Notes: generated by a model from the letters alone, not told the origin. Shown: positions 1 through 7,012, counted from the stretch's first letter. The stretch: 7,260 nucleotides of DNA from an uncultured Chromatiaceae bacterium (GCA_946481195.1 CAMLNG010000181.1:1-7260); one strand, 5' to 3'. Numbers and translations are program-made.

Positions 1-1200
1 GTTGGCGTATTTACAGATTTGCGCAAAGGACGAATAAGCCAGGCAGCTTTGTTCGTGTTTGCTCGACAACGGCAGTGCGTGGCGGTGGAAATGATTGGCG
101 GCAATATCGTGCAAAATCGCTGCTAAAGCGCCATCGCCGGCCCCATTGGTGTTTTTAATCCGCTCAGGGCCACCCAAATAAGGGTCGATGTGTGAATAGA
201 CTTTCAGTGGTTCCGCACAGTGTTTTTTCTGCATCGGCCGGCTGAATTCAAACTCGTTGTAATCCGGTAAAGCGCCGGATTTAATCGGGTTGGTCGTCTC
301 GCGCTTCACGCTGGCGTCGGTGTAACCACAGAGGTACAAACCTTCAGGCCCCGCGGTGACCAGCACCATATCGGTCAGCTCCAGCGCGGCTTCAGCCGCG
401 AGTAGCGGGTCGGTGATACCAGTCAGCGCCGCAGCTTCTAATTCATTCATCGCCAGCATATCGACATAATCAGTGACGGTTTGCAGAATGAGTTCGCGAT
501 GCTCTTCCACCAGATGCTTAGTACCCAGGCTCATTACCACCGGCACACCATGACGCTTGGCCAGCTCCAGCGTCCGTAGCATCGCCTGCTGAATAGGCTG
601 TCCGCTGGCGCGCAGCGGATAAGCACTCAGCACCAGCGCTGCGGCCTTGGCGATAATATCTTCCGGAATAGCGTCGGCACTGAGTTCATCCATCGCGCCC
701 GGGTCAATCACAAAGGTGCGTTCGCCGTCTGGCGTGATCATCGTGATACCGCGACCTATGTCACCGGCCACACCCTGCAGATGATTCATATCGACTTTGC
801 TGCTGGTATGACACAAATAATGATAAGCCGGTGAGCCTAAAGCGATATTGGCGGACATCACGCCGAGTAACACTGACTTGTCGTCAGCCAGCACTGAATA
901 GTTATGGATGGTATTCCCTATAGTGCCGCCGGCAAAGTGGTCAGAAATCGCCGCGCTTTGCACCAATTCCTGATAAATCTGGTCAGCCTTGCCGTGTTCC
1001 ACCAGATTCGATAAGCCTTTACCAATACCGTATTTTTGCAGGAATTCGTCGCTGACATTGGCCACCACATCCACAATGGTCTGGTCCAGGCCAACCACAT
1101 AAGTATCCAACTCGGGGCGGACTTCAAAACTGGGTAACTGTGGTTTTGGTGAAGACACCGGGAAATAATGCTTCAGTTTACGGCGGCCGGGAAATTTCAT
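1..1200 (-). CDS. gsk: Inosine/guanosine kinase Gsk (C-terminal end cut by window edge)
   Basis: This cytoplasmic kinase of the ribokinase/PfkB superfamily phosphorylates inosine and guanosine to IMP and GMP with ATP, in purine salvage. The 400 codons in view start at an ATG (complement of 1198-1200). The N-terminus, MKFPGRRKLKHYFP, nearly matches E. coli Gsk as I remember it (MKFPGKRKSKHYFP), which fixes the start. The substrate-side glycine motif FAGGTIGNT is at residues 89-97. The PfkB C-terminal signature NTNGAGDG is at 350-357, with Asp356 as the expected catalytic base. The frame is still open at position 1 (ending CKYAN). E. coli Gsk has 434 residues, so about 34 are probably missing here, and no break is visible. 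It lies 108 bases downstream of yaaA on the same strand and seems to have its own extended -10 promoter. The ribosome site is weak (GGA about 8 bases before the ATG). The family call is very secure; that it uses both nucleosides is taken from the family. Confidence 0.96.
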   Translation of the reverse strand, partial: MKFPGRRKLKHYFPVSSPKPQLPSFEVRPELDTYVVGLDQTIVDVVANVSDEFLQKYGIGKGLSNLVEHGKADQIYQELVQSAAISDHFAGGTIGNTIHNYSVLADDKSVLLGVMSANIALGSPAYHYLCHTSSKVDMNHLQGVAGDIGRGITMITPDGERTFVIDPGAMDELSADAIPEDIIAKAAALVLSAYPLRASGQPIQQAMLRTLELAKRHGVPVVMSLGTKHLVEEHRELILQTVTDYVDMLAMNELEAAALTGITDPLLAAEAALELTDMVLVTAGPEGLYLCGYTDASVKRETTNPIKSGALPDYNEFEFSRPMQKKHCAEPLKVYSHIDPYLGGPERIKNTNGAGDGALAAILHDIAANHFHRHALPLSSKHEQSCLAYSSFAQICKYAN

Positions 1201-1229
1201 AGCGGGATCCAAGAAAAGGTCAGTCCAGT

Positions 1230-1238
1230 ATTTTAGCA
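1230..1238 (-). promoter_or_regulatory. Probable extended -10 promoter of gsk
   Basis: Read on the minus strand, this is TGCTAAAAT: an extended -10 TG-N followed by TAAAAT, which matches TATAAT at five of six bases. No good -35 box lies 16-18 bases upstream, which an extended -10 promoter can tolerate. Transcription would begin near 1223, giving a leader of about 22 bases before the gsk ATG. It suggests that gsk can be transcribed apart from yaaA. This is seen by eye only. Confidence 0.45.
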
Positions 1239-1259
1239 AAACTGAGCTGTAGCGAGCCA

Positions 1260-1287
1260 GCGCGCTGACAGGCTTAATTCAGCGCGC
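1260..1287 (-). repeat. Perfect 9-bp inverted repeat between yaaA and gsk
   Basis: The arms are GCGCGCTGA (1260-1268) and TCAGCGCGC (1279-1287) around a 10-base loop. The hairpin lies 21 bases past the yaaA stop and upstream of the proposed gsk promoter. On the minus strand no T-run follows it, so it is not a standard intrinsic terminator. It could stabilise the 3' end of the yaaA message, attenuate read-through into gsk, or bind a protein. Confidence 0.5.
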
Positions 1288-1308
1288 AGTCGCAGACGTT
1301 GATAAAAA

Positions 1309-2091
1309 TTAAGCGACGTCGGCCTCATCACGCAGAAACGTCAGGTCGTGGGGTTTGGACAGTTCGCGGCTAAATCGATAACCTGCCAGGTTAAACGCCC
1401 GTAGCGCTTCAACAGAATCCGCTTGTTGTTCAATCACATAACGCGCCATCAGACCACGGGCTTTTTTGGCAAAAAAGCTGATGATTTTGTACTGGCCATT
1501 TTTCTGATCTTTAAACTGCACGTTGATCAAAGGCTTCGCCAGCTGTTTGGGTTTCACCGCTTTAAAATATTCCTGAGATGCCAGATTCAGTAAAAATGGC
1601 GCACTGAGCGCTTCAAGCTGTTGGTTCAGGCTCTCAGTAATTTGGCTGCCCCAGAACTGGTATAAATCTTTACCGCGTGGATTGCTGAGGCTAGTGCCCA
1701 TTTCCAGCCGGTAGGGCTGCATCAGGTCTAATGGCCGTAACACGCCATATAGTCCACTTAAAATGCGCAGATGCTGCTGGGCAAAAGTGAGCTGGGCATC
1801 GGACAAGCTTTGAGCATGCAGGCCCTGATAGACATCGCCGTTAAAGGCAAATAACGCGGCTTTAGCATTGTCTGGCGTAAATGGCAGGCTCCAGCTGGCA
1901 AAACGGGCGGCATTGAGGCCGGCCAGCTTGTCGCTGATATGCATCAGCTGACTGAGATCAGCCGGCGTCAGTTCACGGCACACTGCATTTAATTGCGCCG
2001 CTTCTGGCAGAAAATCCGGCTGTGTCAGTGGCAATTGGCGGGATAACGGCGAAAAATCCAGATCTTTGGCCGGAGAAATAACCATCAACAT
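1309..2091 (-). CDS. yaaA: Peroxide stress protein YaaA (DUF328/UPF0246)
   Basis: YaaA is a cytoplasmic protein that in E. coli is induced by peroxide through OxyR and limits free intracellular iron, protecting DNA from Fenton damage. The 260-residue product is close to E. coli YaaA (258). Family blocks run in order: ISPAK at residues 5-9, [12 protein letters not shown] at 53-64, [22 protein letters not shown] at about 111-132 (written here only as the block's location), GKDLYQFW at 140-147, and the basic KKARG at 209-213. The open frame reaches back to 2139, but I start it at the ATG at 2091. That ATG gives MLMVISPAK, aligned with E. coli MLILISPAK, and an AGGA ribosome site lies 10 bases before it; the extra 16 residues match nothing in the family. 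The gene follows the response regulator by 48 bases with no terminator between, so co-transcription is likely. I see no convincing OxyR site. Family certain; biochemical role from the E. coli orthologue. Confidence 0.95.
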   Translation of the reverse strand: MLMVISPAKDLDFSPLSRQLPLTQPDFLPEAAQLNAVCRELTPADLSQLMHISDKLAGLNAARFASWSLPFTPDNAKAALFAFNGDVYQGLHAQSLSDAQLTFAQQHLRILSGLYGVLRPLDLMQPYRLEMGTSLSNPRGKDLYQFWGSQITESLNQQLEALSAPFLLNLASQEYFKAVKPKQLAKPLINVQFKDQKNGQYKIISFFAKKARGLMARYVIEQQADSVEALRAFNLAGYRFSRELSKPHDLTFLRDEADVA

Positions 2092-2101
2092 CGAAGCATA
2101 T

Positions 2102-2105
2102 TCCT
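2102..2105 (-). promoter_or_regulatory. Ribosome binding site that decides the yaaA start
   Basis: The minus strand reads AGGA here, 10 bases before the ATG at 2091. The longer frame starting at 2139 has no comparable site. Together with the protein alignment this supports the shorter YaaA. Confidence 0.6.
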
Positions 2106-2139
2106 GAAGGTAAAACTGCGGCGCGACTATAAGCTGCAC

Positions 2140-3777
2140 TCAGCTCAGTTGCAATAAGCTGTTCAGCTCTTTCATCACTGCGGCAAAACGTTTGGTGTTG
2201 CCTTCGTTCAGCTCACTTTGTTCCAGAATTTCCACGCAGCGCCGCGCCAGTTTGGCAGTATCTTTGGTGACGCCACCGATTTTGCTGATGGTTTGTAGTA
2301 AATTCAGCGCCAGACTGGGGTTATATGGCATGTAATCAAAAGCTTTGTTAAAAAATTCCAGCGCCCGGCCATAATAGCCATTCTGATAAGCATCCAGACC
2401 GTCGTTGTTCAGCGTTTTAATTTCTTCGCGTAAATTGTCGTGCGCTTTGTGTTCAGACTGGATCAGTACTGTCAGCGTATTGGCCAACAAATCGTCATAC
2501 TCCGCCATCTCATCCAGCTGCTGCATAAACTCGTCACTGCGCGACAAATTACCGGCTTCAAAATAGGCTTTGGCTTTATCAAGACAAGCTTCTGCACTCA
2601 GCGGTTTACCGGTTTGGGCAGCGTCACTTTTGGCCAGTAACTCGCGGGCTTCATCGATGTTGCCGCGCAAAATCGCCACGCGTGCCCGTACCGCCAGCTC
2701 TTCATGTAAATAAGATTCCAGCGCAAAACGTTTGCCGATATTCGCCAGAATCTCATCAATCTTTTTGAAATGCCGGGTCTGTTCCAGCTTATTGGCTTCT
2801 TTGGTCAGCTCAAGGATCGCGCGGGCATAATTGAGGAAATTATCCGGTGTATCAAAAATGGAATAACGCGCCGCTTGTTGCAGCCGGGCGTAAATTTTGA
2901 CGGCGTCGTCTTTCAGGCCATTGATATTGGCCAGATTCGCCAGCGCCTTTTGTCTTTTATAGTTTTTCGGCGACAGCTTGGTCACGTCGTTCAGCGTTTC
3001 ATAAGCGTCTTTATACAGCTGGCGTTTGAGGAACAATCGCGCCAGCCAGTCCAGCGCTTCAACGCGGGTTTCATCCATTTTACTCAGTTCACGCAGCTCG
3101 AACTCCGCTTCCAGCCAACGCTGCTGACAAAAACGTGCGATAGCAAGACCAAGCTTGGCCCAGGCATATTCCCGCCGGTTCAGAATGGACAAATACAGCT
3201 GTTCAGCGGCCTGATAATGTTCAATTTTCAGCAGTAACTCACCACGCAGCCGTAAGGCAAACACCGCAAATTCCGGGTCGTTTTTTATCACGAGCTCGCA
3301 GGAGTTTGCCGCTTCGATAAACAAGTCCTCAGCAATTTCCTGGTAAACCTTGTTCAGGCAATGTTTGATTTCGAAGGCACGCATCAGGCGTTTTTCGAGC
3401 TGGACAAAAGAAAAGGGTTTGAGCAGGTAAGAATCCGGCTGCAGTTCAATCACGCCGTGCACTATCTGGCGGTGACTCTCAGCGCTGATAATGATAAAAC
3501 AGCAACCCGGCTTTAATAAACGTAAATGTTTCAACGCTTCAAATAGTTGATAACCATCTTTGCCTTCGCCAAGGTTGAAATCGGATAAAATGAAGTCATA
3601 TTGGATTTCTGTACAATTGGCTATGGCAGCGTTGGCATCAGGGGCTTGGGCAATATGTTCAAAACCGATCTTTTGCAGCATGCCTTTGATCGATGCGCGC
3701 ACCGGATCACAGTCATCAACGACCAGGACTTTTTTTGATTTATAAAATTTGAGATTCAACTGTTGTACTGCCTTCAC
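2140..3777 (-). CDS. Orphan response regulator with receiver domain and TPR output (VieB-like architecture)
   Basis: The 545-residue protein joins an N-terminal receiver domain (about 15-130) to a long helical tetratricopeptide region. All receiver landmarks are present: Asp21-Asp22 for magnesium, phosphoacceptor Asp66 in ILSDFNLGEGKDG, Ser98, Tyr117 and Lys120-Pro121. TPR-like helix pairs can be read at about 170-200, 203-233, 238-270, 273-301 and 394-424; the clearest is 456-490 (NNDGLDAYQNGYYGRALEFF onward). There is no DNA-binding, GGDEF, EAL or HPt domain, signal peptide or membrane segment, so a cytoplasmic role through protein contacts is inferred. The order resembles V. cholerae VieB, which damps a sensor kinase, but no kinase or vieS/vieA-like gene is in the window. 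The start is GTG with no clear ribosome site. A TTG at codon 7 (3759), with AAGG 11 bases before it, is an alternative giving LNLKFYKSKKVLVVDD. yaaA follows 48 bases downstream. Family secure, function unknown. Confidence 0.9.
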   Translation of the reverse strand: MKAVQQLNLKFYKSKKVLVVDDCDPVRASIKGMLQKIGFEHIAQAPDANAAIANCTEIQYDFILSDFNLGEGKDGYQLFEALKHLRLLKPGCCFIIISAESHRQIVHGVIELQPDSYLLKPFSFVQLEKRLMRAFEIKHCLNKVYQEIAEDLFIEAANSCELVIKNDPEFAVFALRLRGELLLKIEHYQAAEQLYLSILNRREYAWAKLGLAIARFCQQRWLEAEFELRELSKMDETRVEALDWLARLFLKRQLYKDAYETLNDVTKLSPKNYKRQKALANLANINGLKDDAVKIYARLQQAARYSIFDTPDNFLNYARAILELTKEANKLEQTRHFKKIDEILANIGKRFALESYLHEELAVRARVAILRGNIDEARELLAKSDAAQTGKPLSAEACLDKAKAYFEAGNLSRSDEFMQQLDEMAEYDDLLANTLTVLIQSEHKAHDNLREEIKTLNNDGLDAYQNGYYGRALEFFNKAFDYMPYNPSLALNLLQTISKIGGVTKDTAKLARRCVEILEQSELNEGNTKRFAAVMKELNSLLQLS

Positions 3778-3886
3778 AAATTGCGACCAAACTGCCGTAC
3801 ATGGCGCAACAGATTTTTGTCTTTGTTAACGTTCAAAGAGACAAAATGCTGTATCCGTATGAGGCCGGAACAACCGACTGAAACCA

Positions 3887-3915
3887 ACTATAGTAATCTG
3901 ACAAAAAATCAGCAA
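3887..3915 (-). promoter_or_regulatory. Candidate sigma-70 promoter for the response regulator gene
   Basis: On the minus strand a TTGCTG box (3910-3915) is followed after 17 bases by TATAGT (3887-3892), five of six matches to the -10 consensus. The -35 box matches at only three of six. Transcription would start near 3880, leaving a leader of about 100 bases before the GTG. The spacing is right but the -35 is weak. Confidence 0.35.
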
Positions 3916-3952
3916 CAGGCCTGACAGAATTCAGTGTTTTCACGCGTTTTCT

Positions 3953-3973
3953 GTTGTAATATTTCTACATAAT
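3953..3973 (+). promoter_or_regulatory. Candidate promoter region of tal-pgi
   Basis: Two overlapping -10 boxes are possible. One is TGTAAT (3955-3960), five of six matches with a TG two bases further upstream (3952-3953). The other is CATAAT (3968-3973), five of six. Neither has a good -35 box at 16-18 bases; CTGACA at 3921-3926 resembles a -35 but is 28 bases from the first and 41 from the second. The region is AT-rich and correctly placed, but the exact start site cannot be chosen by eye. Confidence 0.3.
3955..3969. promoter_or_regulatory. Putative HexR operator upstream of tal-pgi
   Basis: The plus strand reads TGTAATATTTCTACA; the minus strand reads TGTAGAAATATTACA. The consensus I recall for HexR, a sugar-phosphate-responsive RpiR-family regulator, is TGTARTWWWATTACA, and the minus-strand reading differs at one of 15 positions. 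The outer TGTA/TACA arms are perfectly symmetric. The site ends 61 bases before the tal ATG and overlaps both candidate -10 boxes, so bound protein should affect transcription of tal-pgi. HexR controls central carbon genes in Shewanella and relatives, where tal and pgi are plausible targets. No hexR gene is in the window, and the consensus is from memory. Confidence 0.5.
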
Positions 3974-3996
3974 TACGCTTTTAAACGGCCGCACGG

Positions 3997-4017
3997 CTAA
4001 AAATGCGACTAAAAATG
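3997..4017 (+). repeat. Tandem CTAAAAATG repeat in the tal leader
   Basis: The nine bases CTAAAAATG occur at 3997-4005 and again at 4009-4017, a 12-base period, inside the region expected to be the untranslated leader of tal. Each copy contains an ATG, and both ATGs are in the same frame (see the seven-codon frame at 4003-4026). Confidence 0.7.
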
Positions 4018-4026
4018 GTTAAATAA
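4003..4026 (+). other. Possible seven-codon leader frame MRLKMVK ending just before tal
   Basis: An ATG at 4003 opens a seven-codon frame (MRLKMVK) that stops with TAA at 4024-4026, four bases before the tal ATG. Neither of its two ATGs has a Shine-Dalgarno sequence, and tal also lacks a clear one (the bases before it are TAAATAACAAT). If translated, it would place terminating ribosomes on the tal start. The frame is short enough to arise by chance, and nothing shows it is translated. Confidence 0.2.
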
Positions 4027-4030
4027 CAAT

Positions 4031-4984
4031 ATGACAACACTTCTTGATCAACTCAAAGCCGTCACTACCGTCGTCGTCGACAGTGGTGATCTGAATGCCA
4101 TCGAACAATTTCGTCCGGTCGATGCCACAACTAACCCTTCATTGTTATTAAACGCCAGCGCCTTAGATTTCGCTAAACCTTTACTGACAGCAGCTGCGGC
4201 CTATGCCAAAGGCAAAACGGCAAATCAGGCCGAACAGCTCAGCATCGCCAGCGACAAGTTCGCGGTTGATGTCGGCACAGCTATCAGCAAACTGGTGCCG
4301 GGCCGGGTTTCAACCGAAGTCGACGCCCGCTTAAGTTTTGATACCGAAGCCACTATTGCCAAAGCCCGCCAACTGGTTGCGTTGTATGCAGAAAATGGTA
4401 TCGGCAAAGACAAAATTCTGATCAAAATCGCCTCCACCTGGGAAGGTATTCAGGCTGCACGCACGCTGGAGCAGGAAGGTATTCAATGTAACCTGACGCT
4501 GTTATTCCATTTGTGTCAGGCCCGCGCCTGTGCCGAAGCCGGCGTATTCTTAATTTCGCCATTTGTTGGCCGTATTCTGGACTGGTACAAAGCCAGCACT
4601 GGCCAAAGCTATGATGCCGAGACCGATCCGGGCGTGATTTCTGTGCGCGAAATCTATCGTTATTTCAAACAGCATGGCCACAAAACCATCGTGATGGGTG
4701 CAAGTTTCCGTAACGTTGGCGAAGTGTTAGCACTGGCAGGTTGTGACCGGTTAACTATTGCGCCGGCACTGCTGGATGAACTGAGCAAACAAAGCGGCGA
4801 GCTGGTGGTACATCTGCGTGATGAAGGTGCAACCGCAGCCAAACCAGCTGAGCTGACCGAACAGGCGTTCCGCTGGGCGCTGAACGAAGATGCGATGGCC
4901 ACCGAAAAACTGGCTGAAGGTATCCGTAAATTCGCCATCGACCAGCGCAAGCTGGAACAAGTGATCACTGCTGCGCTCGCTTAA
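4031..4984 (+). CDS. tal: Transaldolase (TalB type)
   Basis: This cytoplasmic enzyme of the non-oxidative pentose phosphate pathway moves a dihydroxyacetone unit from sedoheptulose-7-phosphate to glyceraldehyde-3-phosphate, giving erythrose-4-phosphate and fructose-6-phosphate. The product has 317 residues, the same as E. coli TalB, and the key positions keep the same numbers: Asp17, the signature DATTNPSL at 31-38, Glu96 in STEVDARLS, the Schiff-base Lys132 in ILIKIASTW, Thr156, Ser176 and Arg181. The C-terminal [10 protein letters not shown] block is also kept. The ATG at 4031 matches the family N-terminus, though no clear ribosome site precedes it. pgi follows after 26 bases with no terminator between, and its enzyme uses the fructose-6-phosphate made here, so the two are almost certainly one operon. 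A HexR-like site lies upstream. The enzyme looks intact. Confidence 0.97.
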   Translation: MTTLLDQLKAVTTVVVDSGDLNAIEQFRPVDATTNPSLLLNASALDFAKPLLTAAAAYAKGKTANQAEQLSIASDKFAVDVGTAISKLVPGRVSTEVDARLSFDTEATIAKARQLVALYAENGIGKDKILIKIASTWEGIQAARTLEQEGIQCNLTLLFHLCQARACAEAGVFLISPFVGRILDWYKASTGQSYDAETDPGVISVREIYRYFKQHGHKTIVMGASFRNVGEVLALAGCDRLTIAPALLDELSKQSGELVVHLRDEGATAAKPAELTEQAFRWALNEDAMATEKLAEGIRKFAIDQRKLEQVITAALA

Positions 4985-4999
4985 GCACAGCTTTTTAAC

Positions 5000-5004
5000 A
5001 GGAG
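5000..5004 (+). promoter_or_regulatory. Strong ribosome binding site of pgi
   Basis: AGGAG lies six bases before the pgi ATG in the short tal-pgi gap. It is far stronger than anything ahead of tal, so pgi can be initiated efficiently on the shared message. Confidence 0.75.
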
Positions 5005-5010
5005 TTTATT

Positions 5011-6627
5011 ATGTCGTCTGCAGTCTGGAGCCAGTTGGCCACGCTCGCCAAAGCCCCACTGAACCTGCGTCAGGAATTTGCTGAAGATCCACAGCGTGCG
5101 GCGCGTTTTACCGCCAAGGCCCTTGGGATCACGCTGGATTATTCAAAAAACCTGATAACTCGTGGCATCTGGCAACAACTGCTGGATCTGGCAACACAAA
5201 GCCCACTCGCTGCAAAACGGGCTGCGATGTTTGCCGGCGACAAAATAAACAATACCGAAGACCGTTCTGTCTGGCACGTTGCGCTGCGCGCGCCGGCGGA
5301 CCAGTCACTGCAGCTGGACGGTGAAGATTTACAGGCGCAAATTGCCGCCTGCCGGGCGCAGATGTATGCGCTGGTTGAACAGCTTAATAGCCGCCAGTAT
5401 CTGGGTTATCAGGGCAACCCTATTACTGATCTGGTCTGGATTGGTATTGGTGGTTCTCTGCTTGGCCCACAAATGGCGCTGGAAGCCTTAACGCCTTATC
5501 AGCAGAGCCCGGTCAAAGTGCATTTTGCCGGCAATATTGACGGCGCTGTGGTCAGTGATGTGGTCAAAGCCCTTAATCCGGCGACAACGCTGGTGTTTGT
5601 TGCTTCAAAATCTTTTGGAACTGAAGAAACCAAGCAAAACGCCTTAGCAGTGCGCCAGTGGTTCCTCGACCATGGCGCTGATAAGGCTGCTATTGCGCAG
5701 CATTTCTGGGCCACCTCATCCAACATCAAAGCAGCTGCCGAATTTGGCATCGACGCCTCACACATTCTGCCGATGTGGGACTGGGTTGGTGGCCGGTATT
5801 CGTTGTGGTCGGCTATCGGTTTCCCGCTGTGCCTGACACTTGGCGTTGCACAGTTTGAGAACCTGCTGGCCGGTGCCCGCGACATGGACAGCCATTTCCG
5901 TGATGCCCCGCTTGAGCAAAATTTACCGGTGATTCTGGCGCTGCTCGGCGTCTGGTACATCAACGGGTTGGGTTGTCAGGCACAGGCGCTGTTACCATAC
6001 AGCCATTATCTGCGTTTGCTGCCCTCTTATGTACAACAACTGGACATGGAAAGTAACGGCAAGAGTGTTGACCTTGATGGCGCCCCACTGACACCGGCGA
6101 CAGCGCCCGTGATATGGGGTGATGCCGGCACTAACGGTCAACATGCGTATCACCAGCTGTTACACCAAAGCGCTTTAGCTGTGCCGGCTGATTTTATTCT
6201 GCCAATCAAAGTCTCTCACGATTTGGCTGATCATCATCACCGCCTGGCGGCGCATTGTTTTGCGCAGTCACAAGCACTGATGCAGGGCAAAACCATTGCC
6301 GAAGCCAAAGCCGAAGTGCTGGCGCAAGGCGGCAGCGAAGCCCTGGCCAATTTTCTGGCACCGCATAAAGCGTCTCCAGGTAATAAACCCAGCAACACGC
6401 TGTTGCTGCCTGAGTTATCGCCCTACTACCTTGGTGCTTTGATTGCGCTGTATGAGCACAAAGTTTTTGTACAGGGCGTGCTGTGGAATATCAATTCCTT
6501 TGACCAATGGGGTGTTGAGCTTGGCAAGCAGTTATCCACACCGATTTATCAGGTGTTATCCGGTGCTGCCAGCCATGCATTTGACAGCTCAACGGAGCAG
6601 TTGATCCAACAGTTTCAGCAAAGCTAA
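5011..6627 (+). CDS. pgi: Glucose-6-phosphate isomerase
   Basis: Pgi interconverts glucose-6-phosphate and fructose-6-phosphate in glycolysis and gluconeogenesis, in the cytoplasm. The 538-residue product is slightly shorter than E. coli Pgi (549) and aligns along its whole length. The phosphate-binding region IGIGGSLLGPQM is at 144-155 and SKSFGTEET at 199-207. The first family signature, DWVGGRYSLWSAIG, spans 257-270 and includes Arg262. The catalytic Glu347 is in MESNGK, His378 in GTNGQHAY, and Lys506 at the end of the second signature (SFDQWGVELGK, 496-506). No key residue is missing. The ATG at 5011 has an excellent AGGAG and gives the expected N-terminus. It is the last gene of the tal-pgi unit; a strong hairpin terminator begins 30 bases after the stop. 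Confidence 0.97.
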   Translation: MSSAVWSQLATLAKAPLNLRQEFAEDPQRAARFTAKALGITLDYSKNLITRGIWQQLLDLATQSPLAAKRAAMFAGDKINNTEDRSVWHVALRAPADQSLQLDGEDLQAQIAACRAQMYALVEQLNSRQYLGYQGNPITDLVWIGIGGSLLGPQMALEALTPYQQSPVKVHFAGNIDGAVVSDVVKALNPATTLVFVASKSFGTEETKQNALAVRQWFLDHGADKAAIAQHFWATSSNIKAAAEFGIDASHILPMWDWVGGRYSLWSAIGFPLCLTLGVAQFENLLAGARDMDSHFRDAPLEQNLPVILALLGVWYINGLGCQAQALLPYSHYLRLLPSYVQQLDMESNGKSVDLDGAPLTPATAPVIWGDAGTNGQHAYHQLLHQSALAVPADFILPIKVSHDLADHHHRLAAHCFAQSQALMQGKTIAEAKAEVLAQGGSEALANFLAPHKASPGNKPSNTLLLPELSPYYLGALIALYEHKVFVQGVLWNINSFDQWGVELGKQLSTPIYQVLSGAASHAFDSSTEQLIQQFQQS

Positions 6628-6656
6628 AGCATTGCAGTAGCTCATTTTTTAACCAC

Positions 6657-6685
6657 AAAAAGGAACCTGCAGGTTCCTTTTTTTT
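6657..6685 (+). terminator. Intrinsic terminator of tal-pgi
   Basis: The palindrome AAGGAACCTGCAGGTTCCTT is followed by a run of eight T (6678-6685) and preceded by five A, so the stem can extend through A-T pairs. This is a textbook rho-independent terminator 30 bases past the pgi stop. The A-run means it could also stop transcription from the other strand, though no gene is seen approaching from that side. Confidence 0.92.
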
Positions 6686-6754
6686 CACTGCCATTTCCCG
6701 TTCATCTTGGCTTCATTTTTCTGTCATTGAAGTATTTTATTTTGTCAAAAAATG

Positions 6755-6763
6755 TGGTATCAA
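6755..6763 (+). promoter_or_regulatory. Weak candidate extended -10 promoter of the DUF3545-like gene
   Basis: TGGTATCAA pairs a TG extension with a four-of-six -10 box. No acceptable -35 was found at 16-18 bases; TTGTCA at 6742-6747 is too close. A promoter is needed here because a strong terminator isolates this gene from pgi. The start would be near 6770, with a leader of about 34 bases containing CAA repeats. Confidence 0.25.
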
Positions 6764-6803
6764 TTTTGGTGAAAATAACAACAACAATGTAGCGAGGTGA
6801 AGT

Positions 6804-6977
6804 ATGGAAAGCTTTGACGACTTACTGACTATGTTGGAACGACCAGCCGCGAAAAGCCGGCCGGTAAAGCGCAAATGGCGCGAAATCGAAGCCGTAAAGG
6901 AGCGGCAGCGTCTGAGAAAAGAGCTCGAAGATATCGACTGGAGCTTAGAAGACGACCTGATTGAACAACTGATTTAA
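6804..6977 (+). CDS. Small charged protein, DUF3545-like
   Basis: This 57-residue protein starts at an ATG with GAGG six bases before it and ends at TAA. It has three parts. The N-terminus MESFDDLLTMLERP is slightly hydrophobic and acidic. A strongly basic helix-prone centre at 17-41 carries the block KRKWREIEA at 22-30. The tail at 42-54 is acidic, with IDW and SLEDDLIEQ. The WREIEA core and small size match what I recall of DUF3545, a family of about 60-residue proteins of unknown function in Vibrio, Shewanella and relatives. There is no signal peptide, membrane segment or cysteine. The alternating basic and acidic parts suggest binding to nucleic acid or to a protein partner, which is inference only. 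It stands alone between the pgi terminator and its own, so it is a separate transcription unit. Coding is well supported by the ribosome site, the terminator and the family-like motif; the function is unknown. Confidence 0.85.
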   Translation: MESFDDLLTMLERPAAKSRPVKRKWREIEAVKERQRLRKELEDIDWSLEDDLIEQLI

Positions 6978-6980
6978 TGT

Positions 6981-7012
6981 AAAGAGCCCGACCTTCCCAG
7001 GTTGGGCTTTTT
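6981..7012 (+). terminator. Intrinsic terminator of the DUF3545-like gene
   Basis: A ten-base-pair stem (AGCCCGACCT at 6985-6994 with AGGTTGGGCT at 6999-7008, including one G-T pair) closes a TCCC loop and runs into five T. It begins seven bases past the stop codon at 6977. Confidence 0.9.

Noticed and set aside
918..1127. Short minus-strand frame over the gsk N-terminal half
   Set aside because: It overlaps gsk on the same strand in another frame; the gsk frame carries the conserved motifs.
1260..1287. Hairpin as an intrinsic terminator of yaaA
   Set aside because: The stem is perfect, but no T-run follows on the minus strand, so it is listed only as an inverted repeat.
2092..2139. Sixteen-residue N-terminal extension of YaaA
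   Set aside because: The extension matches nothing in the family, while the internal ATG at 2091 gives the standard MLMVISPAK start and has an AGGA ribosome site.
2770..3237. Plus-strand open frame of 155 codons
   Set aside because: It lies wholly antisense to the TPR region of the response regulator, has no recognisable domain, and is best explained as a shadow of that gene.
3877..3884. CTGAAACC as a Cra (FruR) half-site near the regulator promoter
   Set aside because: Only one half resembles the consensus; the second half is absent.
5499..5963. Minus-strand open frame of 154 codons inside pgi
   Set aside because: It is antisense to conserved Pgi sequence including its first signature, with no family features of its own.
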